Origin: Candidatus Poribacteria bacterium
Lineage (GTDB): Bacteria; Poribacteria; WGA-4E; GCA-2687025
Direction: 5' to 3'
NCBI GenBank assembly: GCA_026004875.1
Contig: BPJZ01000011.1
Coordinates: 1-64,000 of the forward strand
Length of the DNA stretch: 64,000 bases
The notes under the pieces are model-generated. The model had not been told where the DNA came from. It did no database searches and saw only the letters and a list, made by a program, of their open reading frames with translations. A program made the position numbers and the translations under genes. Positions 47,892 to 58,040 of the stretch are shown in pieces. The first letter of the stretch is position 1; each line of letters opens with the position of its first letter.

Positions 47892-49337
47892 CTAAGGGGC
47901 CTCCCGTTCGTTGGGGGGCAGGGGCTTTGGCGTGAACTCCTTTTGAAGCACAAGCTTCCCCTGCTGAGGGGGCGAGGGTCGCTGTGTCGAAAGCGCTGGA
48001 TATGGGCTTGCGTCGAGCGGGGGGAAGACACGGGCGCGCTCCGGATCGAGCCAGATGATGGTCAGGCGACCTTCCAAGACGGGAAAGCTCCACTCGGTGG
48101 TGCGGCCGGATTCTCGCCACTCCCAGCGAGCGGAGTGGGTTCCCGGTGGGATCCCTTCAATTCGCATCTCCGCGGCCTCAAGGATGATCCCACAGAGCTG
48201 ATCGTCGATCCAGAGGCTTGCTCCTTTCGGCGGACCAAAAGGCCGCCAATAAAGGTGAACCGATCCGCCGGAGCCTGGACGGCTCGCTGTCGGCGGGAGC
48301 TGAACTTCCTGGGTTCCTGGAGGAACCTCCAACGCCGTCGCCGGACCCAAGCGGTAAAGCCTTCCTGGAGGACCAGAGAGCGCCGGCCAGACGACCAAGC
48401 GCAGTTTCTCATCTCTTGGCAGACCAAGGAGGAGAACCTCAGGGCCCGCCGCCTCTCCTTGGATCTCTTCCCATCCTTCGGCCTGAAGACGGCTCAGCCG
48501 CACTCTGTCGGAGGAGCTGTGCAGCTCCAGAGAGACGGTACCGGAGTCTCCCACCAGCAACACGGCCCGATGGAGGCCGTCTGGGGGCGTTCGGAGCCGA
48601 ACCGTCCTGGTTCTGGGGGATAATCGTTGCTCTGTCAGATCGAAGAGTTGGCGTGCTCCAGCGGAGAGGGGAATCTCTTCGGTCAAGGTCTCTCCGTTGG
48701 TCCAAACGACCGTGCAGCGGTAAGTTCCGGCCCATAACGGGGGCGAAAGCCACTCCCATGCACTCGGGGCCCGGTGGACAAGCCCCTCAGGGAGCGTTAC
48801 CGGTACCGATTCTGAGAGGCTGCCGATCGGTTCAATCCGTATCTCGCGCGGCTCCTCCGGAAGCCGGAGCCAGATGACCCCTCGGGCTCTGCTAAGCAGA
48901 GGGTCAAGAAGGGCTTCAAATCCTAGCTCCAGCCATTTGAGTTCTTCTTCGAGCGCTCCGGGCGCCGTCTGGAAGGCACCGACGGTCTCCGCCTCTGGCT
49001 TGGTCCGGGTCAAGGTGATCTCCGCCTGACCAGAGGGGTCAAGTCGCAGATCAAGGGATCAGATCGGCCTCGGGTGCTCGATTGCCCTTCTCCCGTCGAG
49101 CGTGCGCCCAGGAAGATCACGTCCTTTCTTGCGCCCCAGTAGGCCCAAATTCGCTCGCGGAGCGCGGGAGCGCTCCCGATCCGGGAGCGTTTCGTCTGCG
49201 ATGCGTACGAGTAGCCGGGGAGGGCGAGTCGGCTCCCAACCGACAGCTCCCAGCGAGAGAAGGAGCAGGACTCCTGTTAGCCAGAAGCTAAGGAAAGGCG
49301 TCCGCCTCTGGAGAGGGTGGCTCCGCCGATTCCTCAC
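47892..49337 (-). CDS. secreted protein of unknown function, frameshifted
   Basis: Signal peptide region FLSFWLTGVLLLLSLGAVGW (residues about 15-34), then a poorly conserved beta-rich protein with PEGA-like parts (LWIDDQLCGIILEAAEMRIE, EGIPPGTHSARWEWRESGR) near the C-terminus. The frame is open from 49337 to a TGA near 49059 and again from there to 47892, in the same frame. Two indels (near 49155 and 49063) would bypass the stop: the alternative frame reads RERIWAYWGARKDVIFLGAR between them and then rejoins at SLDLRLDPSGQAEITLTR. Corrected length about 481 residues. It overlaps the 3' end of the upstream lipoprotein gene. Function unknown. Confidence 0.5.
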
Positions 49338-51319
49338 GGGGAAGACTCCAAACGTGCAAGACCGTTCCGTCGGTGCGGACTAACTGGAAGGTCCACTCGT
49401 CGGCATCTGGATAGTGAAGGAGCAGATGGGAGGCTCCCATTGCTTGGAGCTCCCTCCATCGTTCCGGATTGGTGTCCAGAAACGCCGGCTTCGGCGAGGG
49501 CGTAGTGGCCAAGGAGTGGCTCCAAAACGGGCACTCCAGCCTGGACCAGCGCCGTTAGCAGGGCCTCTTGCCACTCTTCTGGGTGGGAAACGGAAGAGCG
49601 AAGTCCAACGACGGCGGCCGCTTCAGCGTCTGCGAGCTCGCCGGCCCAGTCGTGCGCGCGAGCGCGGGAGAGGGCAAGGTCGTAGGTCGAGGGAACCGTC
49701 TCCCCCTGGACGATCACGGCGCCGGGGAGCGTCCGCGTCGAGAAGAGCACACGTCCGGTGTAGCCGTCCGCCCACCGGAAGTAGGACGCCGGCCCCTGCG
49801 ACACGATAGAAGAGCACCGCTTCGGCCCAGCCGTTCTCTCGTCGGAACTCACCCCAAGAGAGGTAGGCGAGTGGATCGGGGGTATCCTTCAACGACCTTC
49901 TGAATCCAAGGGGGCTTGACCACCGGCCCAGGAAGCTTGGCCTGAGGACGGCCCCGCTCGGCCAGGGCGCTCAGGATGGCCTCCTCGGGGATCAGCGCGC
50001 CGGGGTCCGATGGTCCCCTCGCTCGATTCAGAGGGCAACCGGACGGGAAGGACTGCGACGTCCGGGGGAACGGGGAGCCGCTCGATCAGCTCCCGGACGT
50101 TCTGGAACTGTTCCGTCCACCGGTCCAGAGGAGTGGGAGTCGTTGCTTGTTCTTCACCAGGGTCCAGGTAGGCCGCCCTAAGGTCGATGCGGTCCAGCGT
50201 CAAAATTCGGCAGAGGAGGAGTTTTGTCGGCCGAGAGAGAAGCGAACGGATCGCCCCTGGGTTCAGAGGGAGCGTCCCAAAGGCGTAGCCTTCCAGCAGG
50301 GACGAGTCCAGCTTCTGATTCCCCCGGAGCTTTTCATCTACCTGAAGCCCTCGCCCTCGGAGGGCCGTCGCCGTGCTGGTCAAGAGAAGGATAGCGTCCC
50401 CCGGCTCGACCGGAGGGGGCGTCACCCAGGGTTGGCCGTCCCAGTAGACCAACCAGAGGCGATCGGCACTTCGATCCAGGCCGGGAAGCTGAAGCCGTTC
50501 CACCATCTCTTGGACGAGCGTTTCGAAAATTCGGCCGCGCGGGACCTCCTCCCGACGATCCAGGTCTTTGGAGACGCGAATCAATCCGGCGCTGAGAACC
50601 CGCCGAGAACGGAGGTCGATCCACTGATAAGCAATCCCGAGCCGGTAGCGCACCAGCGGTAACATGTAGGCGATCTGCCCGACCGGATAGCGGCGCTGAC
50701 CGGTCTGATCCCGAACGACGAGCGCTACCGGATACCGGCCGGCGGGGAGCGCCGGAAGCGGGGCGGTGATCAGCTGGGTGCCCACGTGGTGGACCTCGGC
50801 GACCTCCTCTCCCCCTATCTCCAAGACGGCATCGGGGGGAAGTCCAGAACCGATCAGAGAAACGGAGCCCGGCATCTCGGCCGCGACCGCCGAAGGGGAG
50901 ATCTCTGAGACGACCGGCGGAGGAATGTATCGGTACGCGTCGCGGAGGAGATAACGTCGCTCCTGGCGGGTGCCTGGGTTCAGGATGAGGGTGACGGGAA
51001 CTCGCTCCCCTGCTGGGCCAGGGGGCGTGCGAAGGGAGAGCGATCTCCCTCCGTCGGGCGTTCCCTCCACGCGGGCGGGCTGATCGCCAAAGAGAACGGT
51101 GACCGCGCCTTGAAAGAGGACGCGGTCCGCGCGGAGGAGAAGTTGTTCCCCTCCCTGGCTGCTCCCGAAGGCCGGCTCAAGCCGTAGCTTGGGAACCGCC
51201 GGCTCCGGCCGGAGGCCGGCACACCCTCCCAGCAGCAGAATCAGCCCTACCGCCCACCTCCAAGCGGGACACCGATCGCGAGGCTGCTCTCGAGCTCGAG
51301 CCGAACGTCTTGTGCTCAT
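49288..51319 (-). CDS. IPT/TIG-like lipoprotein, frameshifted
   Basis: The N-terminus has a lipobox, LILLLGGC at about residue 25-32, so it is a predicted lipoprotein. IPT/TIG-like immunoglobulin domains follow: VPKLRLEPAFGSSQGGEQLL and PPVVSEISPSAVAAEMPGSV, then ARYPVALVVRD-type strands. From about residue 230 a different region begins (RYRLGIAYQWIDLRSRRVLS) with PPVEPGDAILLLTSTATALR. After about 50020 the frame breaks several times (near 50010, 49895, 49800, 49490); corrected parts read LIPEEAILSALAERGRP, AYLSWGEFRRENGWAEAVLF and LDTNPERWRELQAMGASHLL. Corrected total about 675 residues. The start among 51319, 51331 and TTG 51355 is unclear. Function unknown; cell-envelope. Confidence 0.55.
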
Positions 51320-51523
51320 GGGGGAGAGCATACAGCTTCTGCGATCGACTTTCAACGGGGCGATCAGGGGCTTCCGTCTTCGCAGCGACCTTCCTTGCTG
51401 ATTGGACGCTCTCGTGATTGAATCTTTCCTTCGGATATGGTACCGTTATCCGTGAAGGTCAGCGCTCAAGGAGAGCGAACCCTGAGAGAGCATCGAAAGG
51501 CACGAAGAAGGAGGTGAGGAAGC

Positions 51524-51790
51524 TTGCCGGTTGTTTACGTTACGGGTGAGGATTCGCTGGACCGCGTTCTGAATCGCTTCAAGAAGCTGTGCGAGAAGGA
51601 GGGCCTCCGGCGGGAAATGAAGCGACGCTTGGCCTACGAGAAGCCGAGCGAGCAACGTCGGCGCAAGCTGCTTCGGCGCAAGCGTCAGCTTCTGCGGGCT
51701 CAGCAGAAGGCCGCCAAGGCCCAGCAGAAGAAGCAGGTTGCCTTCCGGTTCCCCCAGACGCGCGGGAACGCAACGGCTTCGCAAGAGTAA
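51524..51790 (+). CDS. rpsU: 30S ribosomal protein bS21
   Basis: bS21 helps the 30S subunit select mRNA starts. The 88-residue product begins PVVYVTGEDSLDRVLNRFKK after the initiator and has EGLRREMKRRLAYEKPSEQR, the family core. The C-terminal extension KLLRRKRQLLRAQQKAAKAQ is longer than usual and strongly basic. The start codon is TTG at 51524, with a strong AAGGAGGTGA seven bases upstream. A Rho-independent terminator follows, so it is probably monocistronic. Confidence 0.95.
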   Translation: MPVVYVTGEDSLDRVLNRFKKLCEKEGLRREMKRRLAYEKPSEQRRRKLLRRKRQLLRAQQKAAKAQQKKQVAFRFPQTRGNATASQE

Positions 51791-51827
51791 CCGCCGAAGC
51801 CGGGGTTTATCGGCGAGTCGAACCGGC

Positions 51828-51876
51828 AAAAGCCTGTCCGCCTTAAGGCAGAGGTGGAGCACAGGCTTTTTGTTTT
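51828..51876 (+). terminator. Rho-independent terminator of rpsU
   Basis: AAAAGCCTGT (51828-51837) pairs with ACAGGCTTTT (51861-51870), enclosing a 23-base loop, and is followed by TGTTTT. It ends 16 bases before the aldo/keto reductase start. Confidence 0.75.
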
Positions 51877-51891
51877 CTGAGGAGTGGGCTT

Positions 51892-52854
51892 GTGGAGTAT
51901 CGAGCGTTGGGGCGGACCGGCCTCCAGGTTTCGGCGCTGAGCCTAGGCGCCTCCGGGATGGGGGGCGTCTTTGGGCCGCGCGATGAGGAGGAGTCCCTCC
52001 GAACGGTTCACGCGGCTTTAGACGCAGGGATCAACTACATTGATACCTCCCCTTATTATGGGCTGACCCGTTCTGAGCAGGTGGTTGGGAAGGCCCTCGA
52101 GGGCCACCGCCATCGGGTGATCCTCTCGACCAAGACCGGAAGGTTTGGAGAGCGAGAGTTCGACTTCTCCGCCGACCGAATCCGTCGGGAGGTGGAGGCC
52201 AGCCTGCGTCGGCTTCGGACCGAGACGGTGGACATCCTCTTTGCCCATGATATCGAGTTTGGCGACCCCGGCCAGGTCCTCGGCGAAGGGATTCCGACGC
52301 TTTTTCGGCTCAAGGAGGAGGGGAAGACCCGCTTTGTTGGGGTCTCCGGCCTGCCCTTGGACGTTCTGGATCGAGCGGCGAGGGAATTTCCGCTCGACGT
52401 CATTCTTTCTTATTGCCATTACTGTTTGAACGACACGAGCCTGGAGCCTTACGCTCGTCGGTGGCGAGAGCAGGGAATCGGGGTGATCAACGCCTCGCCG
52501 CACGCGATGGGGCTACTTCGGAGAGGGGAGCCCCCCGCGTGGCATCCGGCCCCGCCGGAGCTTCGTGCTGCGGCCCGGCGCGCGGCGGAGCTGTGCGCCT
52601 CGCGCGGAGCCGATCTCGCCCGCTTGGCCCTCCAGTTTGCCTATCGGGCCGAGTGTGTGGACACAACGCTCAGCGGGATGTCACGACGGGAGACGCTTCG
52701 GCGGAACCTGGACGCCCTCGCCGCTCCGGTGGACGAGGCGCTCCTTCGGGAGGTCCTTCGAATTTTCGAGCCGGTGCACAACCTGACCTGGCCTAGCGGC
52801 AACGAAGAGGCATGGCGCGCTGATCCCGCTGGGCCTCATCGGGGCGAGCGATGA
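51892..52854 (+). CDS. aldo/keto reductase (L-galactose/aldose dehydrogenase-like)
   Basis: An NAD(P)-dependent oxidoreductase with a TIM barrel, 320 residues. The catalytic tetrad is visible: Asp in INYIDTSPYYG, Tyr in the same motif, Lys in RVILSTKTGRFG and His in DILFAHDIEFGD. The start MEYRALGRTGLQVSALSLGA is the usual AKR opening. VINASPHAMGLLRRGEPPAW most resembles L-galactose or D-threo-aldose 1-dehydrogenases. GTG 51892 has GGAGTGG before it. The stop overlaps the holB start (ATGA); a metabolic link to holB is unlikely. Confidence 0.88.
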   Translation: MEYRALGRTGLQVSALSLGASGMGGVFGPRDEEESLRTVHAALDAGINYIDTSPYYGLTRSEQVVGKALEGHRHRVILSTKTGRFGEREFDFSADRIRREVEASLRRLRTETVDILFAHDIEFGDPGQVLGEGIPTLFRLKEEGKTRFVGVSGLPLDVLDRAAREFPLDVILSYCHYCLNDTSLEPYARRWREQGIGVINASPHAMGLLRRGEPPAWHPAPPELRAAARRAAELCASRGADLARLALQFAYRAECVDTTLSGMSRRETLRRNLDALAAPVDEALLREVLRIFEPVHNLTWPSGNEEAWRADPAGPHRGER

Positions 52855-53862
52855 GCGGGCTGAGCCTTAGGGACGTCATCGGACATCAGACGGCGGTCCA
52901 GTTGCTTCAGCGAACGGTCGCCTCAGGGCGGGTTGCGCCGGGTTATCTGTTCTTTGGGCCGCCGCAGGTGGGCAAGCGGACGTTGGCGCTGGCCTTCGCC
53001 GCCGCGCTCAACTGCGAGTCCGGCGGTGAGGACGCCTGCGGAGTGTGTCTCTCCTGCCGAAAGGTCGCCGACGGCACCCATCCGGACGTGCGCGTCGTCG
53101 AACCGGAGGGGAACACCTTTCGGATTGAGCAGGTTCGGGAGGTCTCCCGACAGATTGCCCTGACCCCTCTGGAGGGGCGCTACAAGGTCTACCTCCTGCA
53201 GAAGGTGGAGACGATGCGCCCTGAAGGGGCAAACGCCCTGCTGAAGACCCTTGAGGAGCCGCCCGGTTCTGGGGTGTTGCTACTAGTCACGACGAACGTT
53301 AACGCGATTCTGCCGACCATCCGCTCGCGATGTCAGCCGATCCCGCTGCGACCACTTCCAGTCAGAGCGCTAGAGGAGGAGCTTTGCAGACGCGGCATCT
53401 CGCCGGAGCGTGCCCACCGGATCGCTCTTATGGCGCAAGGGAGAGTCGGCGCGGCTTTTGACCTGTTGGAAAGTGCCTCCGAAGGGGGAGACGGCCCTCA
53501 GAGTGCCGGAGCTGCTGCACGGTGTTCGCTCGAGCCTTCTTTTCCGCCTGGCCGAATCTTGGGCGGCGGACCCTGGGCTGTTGGAGCAGCTGTTGAGCTG
53601 GTATCGCGATCTGCTCCTGGCCCGTCTTGGAGCCCCTCCGGAGCTGTGGACCTTTCCGGAGGCGGCGCCAACGCTCCAGGAGCTGGCGCGCGCCGAATCG
53701 GCTTCCTCGTTGATTGCAAAGATGCGTGCGCTCATGGAGAGCCGATACCGCCTGTACCGGAACGCCAACGCGGCGTTGACGATGGAAGCGTTGGCCTTTC
53801 GCTTAGCTCAGTGGCCGCTTCAGGAGCGGCCGGAGGCCCTCTCTCGGGAAGGACCGCCATAG
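52851..53862 (+). CDS. holB: DNA polymerase III clamp-loader delta' subunit, frameshifted
   Basis: The delta' subunit is a structural part of the clamp loader. The product opens RDVIGHQTAVQLLQRTVASG and has the P-loop-like FFGPPQVGKRTLALAFA, a zinc knuckle in CESGGEDACGVCLSCRK, and KVYLLQKVETMRPEGANALL, then SRCQPIPLRPLP. One extra G in the run 53484-53488 puts the rest in another frame (GVRSSLLFRLAESWAADPGL to the stop at 53862). Without correction the first frame runs on into metG as an artificial 877-codon ORF. Corrected length about 336 residues. DnaX is the alternative, but length and zinc knuckle fit HolB. Confidence 0.85.
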
Positions 53863-53894
53863 GCCTTTGCTGTCAATCTTTTGAGGAGAATCGG

Positions 53895-55821
53895 ATGAAG
53901 CCCAAGTTCTACGTCACCACGGCCATCCCTTATGTGAACGCCAAACCTCACCTTGGCCACTCCTACGAGATGGTCGCTACCGACGTGATCGCCCGTTACA
54001 AGCGAATGGCCGGGTTTGACGTGTGGTTTTTGACCGGCGCGGACATGAACTCACTGAACACCGAGCGAAAGGCCCGCGAGCTAGGCCGGGACGTGCGGGA
54101 GTACGTCGAGGAGATGGCCGACGCGATGGTTCAGACGTGGAAGGCCTTGCGCATCTCCAACGACGACTTTATCCGAACGACCGAGCCGCGGCACCGTCGG
54201 GCTGCCCAGGAGTGCTTCCGTCGGGCCTACGAAAACGGCGACATCTACGAGGCCACCTACGAGGGATTCTACTGCTACTCCTGCGAGGCTTACTACGACC
54301 CGGACGACCTTTTAGAGGGGAATCGCTGTCCGGTGCACCAGTCCCCTTGTGAATGGCTTGCGGAGCGGAACTACTTCTTTCGGCTCTCTAGGTATGAGGC
54401 GGCCCTCCGCAAACACATTGAGGAGCACCCAGAGTTCATCTACCCCGAATCGCGCCGGAACGAGGTGCTAGCCTTTTTGGATCGGGGACTGAAGGACTTT
54501 AGCGTCTCGCGGCGCTCCGCCCGATGGGGTATCCCCACCCCGACCGATCCCAATCAGGTGATCTACGTCTGGTTCGATGCTCTGGTTAACTATTTGACCG
54601 GTGCGGGCTTTCCGGATCATCCGGAGGCCTTTCAGAAGTGGTGGCCCTGTGACGTGCACGTCATCGGGAAGGACATCTGGCGGTTTCACTGCATCTACTG
54701 GCCGGCGATGCTGATGAGCGCCGGAATCGAGCTTCCCAAAAAGGTCGCCATCCACGGGTTTGTCACCTTGGGTGGCGAGAAGATGAGCAAATCTCGGGGG
54801 ATCTATGTGGACCCGGTGGCCGCCGTGCGGGAGTACGGAGCCGACGCCATTCGGTACTATCTGGTTCGGGAGGTGCCTTTTGAGACGGACGGCGATTTTA
54901 CCTGGGAGGCCTTTGTAGCCCGCTATAACGCCGATCTGGCTAACGACCTGGGGAACCTGCTCAACCGGACGCTGAACCTAGTCCGCCGCCACTTTGGGGG
55001 GAAGACACCCCCGATCGGCGAGCCGACGGCGGAGGATGTTGCACTGGCCAAGGCGGTCCTCCGGGCCCGGGAGGAGTACTGCCGCCTGATGGAGGGCTTC
55101 TCCCTTCATCTAGCGACGGATCAGGCGATGGGGATTGTCCGTGAGGCGAACCGGTACCTGGCCGATACGGAGCCATGGAGACTCCTGCGGGACGAGCGCC
55201 GTGACCGGGCCGGGACGGTGTTGTATCACGCGATGGAGGCGCTTCGTTGGGCGGCTACGCTGCTGACCCCCGTTATGCCGGACGCCTGCCAACAGATTCG
55301 GGCACAGCTAGGCATCCCCGAGGAGACCCCCGATCTGACCCGTCTGGAATGGGGGTGGGCTCCGTCCCGGGAATCCGATCGGGGAGGTACGCCCCCTCTT
55401 CCCGCGCCTGCAGGTTCAGGAGGAGCCGCAGGCCGCAGATTCTTCTGCCCCCACAAAGAAAGAGAAGACCGCCGTGAGCGCTGAGGCCCCCTCTTCGGAG
55501 TGGATCACCTACGAGGAGTTCAGCCGGGTGGACCTCCGGGTCGCCGAAGTGGTCGCCGCCGAACGGATTCCCAATGCCGATCGGCTCCTGAAGCTGACCG
55601 TCCGAGTCGGAGAAGAGGAACGGACCATCGTTGCTGGAATCGCCCAGCATTACGCTCCTGAGCAGATGGTCGGGAAACGGATCATCATCGTCGCCAACCT
55701 CAAGCCTCGGAAGGTCTTTGGGGTCGAGTCGCAGGGGATGCTGTTGGCCGCTCAAGAAGGGGAGCGGCTGGCCCTGGTGGAGCTCCCCGAGCCGATCGCC
55801 AGCGGAGCGAAGGTCTCATGA
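53895..55821 (+). CDS. metG: methionyl-tRNA synthetase with C-terminal tRNA-binding domain, frameshifted
   Basis: MetG charges tRNA-Met. The catalytic domain starts KFYVTTAIPYVNAKPHLGHS (HLGH as the HIGH motif); the connective peptide holds FYCYSCEAYYDPDDLLEGNR and CPVHQSP; the KMSKS motif is in GGEKMSKSRGIYVDP. The anticodon-binding part ends WGGL (corrected). An extra base near 55355 shifts the frame; correcting it runs on through GLRPGNPIGEVRPLFPRLQV into the EMAP/Trbp-type domain (RVDLRVAEVVAAERIPNADR, IVANLKPRKVFGVESQGMLL), giving about 641 residues, the usual size of the dimeric enzyme. ATG 53895 follows GAGGAGAATCGG. The stop overlaps tatD (ATGA). Confidence 0.95.
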
Positions 55822-56645
55822 GCCGTCCGGTGCTGGTCGACACCCACGCTCACCTGATGCTGGATCGCTTCGATCCCGACCGGGAAGCGGTGCTCCGTCG
55901 GGCTCAAGAGGCGGGAGTGGCCGCCGTCGTGAACATCGGGTTCGATCTGGAGACCGCCGAAGGGGCCATTCGGCTGGCCGAAGTCTATCCTTCTTGCTGG
56001 GCGACGGTGGGGCTTCACCCTCACGAGGCTGAGCGGTGGGGTCCGGCTCTGGCCGAGCGACTACGGAAGCTGGCCGAACATCCCAAGGCGATCGCTATCG
56101 GGGAAGCGGGGTTGGACTACTATCGGAACCGTTCCCCTCGTGAACGGCAAGTGGAGGCCTTGATCGGTCAGATCCAGCTGGCGCGGGAGCTGAGCCTGCC
56201 TCTTGTCGTTCACAACCGCGAGGCCACCGAAGACCTGTTGAATCTGATCGAAGCCTATGCGGACGGAGTTCCGGTGCTGCTTCACTGCTTCAGCGACGAC
56301 CGGTCGGCGATGGAACGAGCCGCGGCGCTGGGCTGCTTCTTTGGTCTAGGGGGGCCGGTTACCTACCCCCGCTCGGAGGCGCTCCGCGAGGCGGTCGCGG
56401 CGATGCCTGCAGATCGGATCCTTCTGGAGACTGACGCCCCCTGGCTGCCACCCCAACCGGTTCGGGGGAAGCGGAACGAACCGGCCTATGTTCGCTTCAC
56501 GGCAGAGGTGGTCGCTCAGGTCCGAAGGGAGCCGGTCGCGGTCCTTGCCCGCCGGAGCACCCAGAACGCCGAGCGGTTCTTTGGTCGCCGGCTAATTCCC
56601 CCAGATCACAGCGAGGACGGATCATGGAACGCGGGTTCTTCATGA
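55818..56645 (+). CDS. TatD-family metal-dependent hydrolase/DNase
   Basis: TatD-type enzymes are divalent-metal 3'-5' exonucleases or phosphodiesterases, and the family member next to metG is common in bacteria. The 275-residue product has the metal ligands in order: VDTHAHLMLDRF, IAIGEAGLDYYRNRSP, LVVHNREATED, VLLHCFSDDRSAMER and LLETDAPWLPPQP. The start overlaps the metG stop by four bases. Confidence 0.93.
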   Translation: MSRPVLVDTHAHLMLDRFDPDREAVLRRAQEAGVAAVVNIGFDLETAEGAIRLAEVYPSCWATVGLHPHEAERWGPALAERLRKLAEHPKAIAIGEAGLDYYRNRSPRERQVEALIGQIQLARELSLPLVVHNREATEDLLNLIEAYADGVPVLLHCFSDDRSAMERAAALGCFFGLGGPVTYPRSEALREAVAAMPADRILLETDAPWLPPQPVRGKRNEPAYVRFTAEVVAQVRREPVAVLARRSTQNAERFFGRRLIPPDHSEDGSWNAGSS

Positions 56646-57151
56646 TCGGCGTCGTAGAGCCGAGAAACACGTTGAACATCGGCACGCTGATCCGCTCGGC
56701 GTACGCTTTTGGTGCCACGGCGGTTTTTGGAATTGGGGCGCGCTTTCCGCTGGAAAACGAGGCTGCCCACCGTTTTGATCGGCACGTGCCCGTCTTTTAC
56801 TTTGACGACGCGGAGCACTTTCAGCGTTCGGTTCCAGAGAACGCCGAGTTGGTCCTGATCGAGATGCACGAGAGGGCTCACCCGCTCCAGAACTTCGTCC
56901 ATCCAGAGCGGGCGATCTATCTGCTCGGCTCGGAGTATGTGGGCATCCCGCCGGAGTACTTTACCTTGCGGCCGCGGGTTCATCTGGTTCAGATTCCGAC
57001 CCGGGTTCCGGTCTCGTTGAACGTAGCGATCGCCGGTTCGATTGTGATGGCCGATCGGGTGATGAAGGAGGAGGCTAAACGAGCGCGGCGGGTCTTTCAC
57101 CAACACGGCTTTAAGCGGCCTAAGCACCGCGAGGCCGAGGGTTCCGTTTAG
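56624..57151 (+). CDS. SpoU-family (TrmH-like) RNA 2'-O-methyltransferase
   Basis: A 175-residue SPOUT-fold methyltransferase. The motifs are VVEPRNTLNIGTLIRSAYAF (motif 1), ERAIYLLGSEYVGIPPEY (motif 2) and RVPVSLNVAIAGSIVMADRV (motif 3, knot). The size is that of the minimal tRNA methyltransferases without an RNA-binding extension. Target nucleotide unknown. It overlaps the tatD end by 22 bases and is convergent with the response-regulator gene by three bases. Confidence 0.88.
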   Translation: MERGFFMIGVVEPRNTLNIGTLIRSAYAFGATAVFGIGARFPLENEAAHRFDRHVPVFYFDDAEHFQRSVPENAELVLIEMHERAHPLQNFVHPERAIYLLGSEYVGIPPEYFTLRPRVHLVQIPTRVPVSLNVAIAGSIVMADRVMKEEAKRARRVFHQHGFKRPKHREAEGSV

Positions 57152-58014
57152 CCCTCGCGGATCATCCCCTGTTCGTGGGGGTCGAGCCCTTCGGGCAGGC
57201 GGGTTTCGTCGTTGTAACGGGCTCCCTTGAGGAGAGCGTTGTCCAGTCGGGCTTGGGAGAGATCGGCCCCTTGAAGCTGGGCGTCCGTCAGGTGGGCGCC
57301 GCTGAGGTTTACGTTCTCCAGCACGCTCCAGCGGAGCGCCGCGCGGGAGAGGTTCGCCCCGACCAAGGAGGTTTCGGAGAGCTTAGCCCACTGGAGATCG
57401 GCCCGCTCCAGGTTGGCCCCTTCGAGGTTAGAGGCTTCGATCACGGCTTGGCGCAGGTTGGCCTGGCGCAGGATGCAGTGGGAGAAGTCCACATCTTTCA
57501 GGTAGGCCCGCTCCAGAGGAATCGCGCTTAGGTCCCAGTGGGAGAGGTTCACCCCCTGAAGGGTGACCTGTCGCCGGGAGACCATCTCAACGGCTTCGCC
57601 CACCTGGACGAAGCGCTCGTTGATCACTCGCTGCCGCTCGATGGAGAACCGGATCGCGTGTGCCAGCAGCCGGTCGTTGACGTAGTCTTTCAGCAGGTAG
57701 TCCTGCGCCCCCATCTCCATCATCTCGGCGAGGACCCGTTCGTCCCGGAGCCCGGTCAGAACGACGACCGGCGTCTTCGGCGAGACGGCCCGGATCCCCC
57801 GGATCGTCTCCTCCTGCTCAGCGTCAGGAAGCATCAGGTCCAGCAGGACAACGTCGAACCTGCCGGTCCGAAGCTGCTCCTGCGCGTCGGCCAGACGGGT
57901 GACGTGGACAACCTCAAACTCCATCTCCGGAATCTCGTCTAGCCAGGTCTGGATCAGCCGGGCGTCGCTGATCATGTCCTCCACAAGCAACAGGCGAACT
58001 TGATCTTTTGGCAT
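57148..58014 (-). CDS. response regulator fused to pentapeptide repeats
   Basis: A 288-residue protein. Residues about 6-125 are a receiver domain: LLLVEDMISDARLIQTWLDE with the acidic pocket, phospho-acceptor Asp in FDVVLLDLMLPDAEQEE, VVVLTGLRDERVL and the Lys of DYLLKDYVND. The remainder is pentapeptide repeats (VNLSHWDLSAIPLERAYLKD, QANLRQAVIEASNLEGANLE, RADLQWAKLSETSLVGANLS and so on), a right-handed beta-helix often used for protein binding. No DNA-binding output is present. The ATG 58014 lies in front of the homology with GGAACTGC upstream; no kinase gene is near. The fusion is unusual. Confidence 0.85.
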   Translation of the reverse strand: MPKDQVRLLLVEDMISDARLIQTWLDEIPEMEFEVVHVTRLADAQEQLRTGRFDVVLLDLMLPDAEQEETIRGIRAVSPKTPVVVLTGLRDERVLAEMMEMGAQDYLLKDYVNDRLLAHAIRFSIERQRVINERFVQVGEAVEMVSRRQVTLQGVNLSHWDLSAIPLERAYLKDVDFSHCILRQANLRQAVIEASNLEGANLERADLQWAKLSETSLVGANLSRAALRWSVLENVNLSGAHLTDAQLQGADLSQARLDNALLKGARYNDETRLPEGLDPHEQGMIREG

Positions 58015-58040
58015 CGGTTCCAAGCAGTTCCTTCTGGTTG

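Noticed and set aside
52851-55484. 877-codon frame appearing to fuse HolB to MetG
   Set aside because: One extra G in the run 53484-53488 shifts holB into the metG frame; corrected, holB stops at 53862 and metG starts at 53895.
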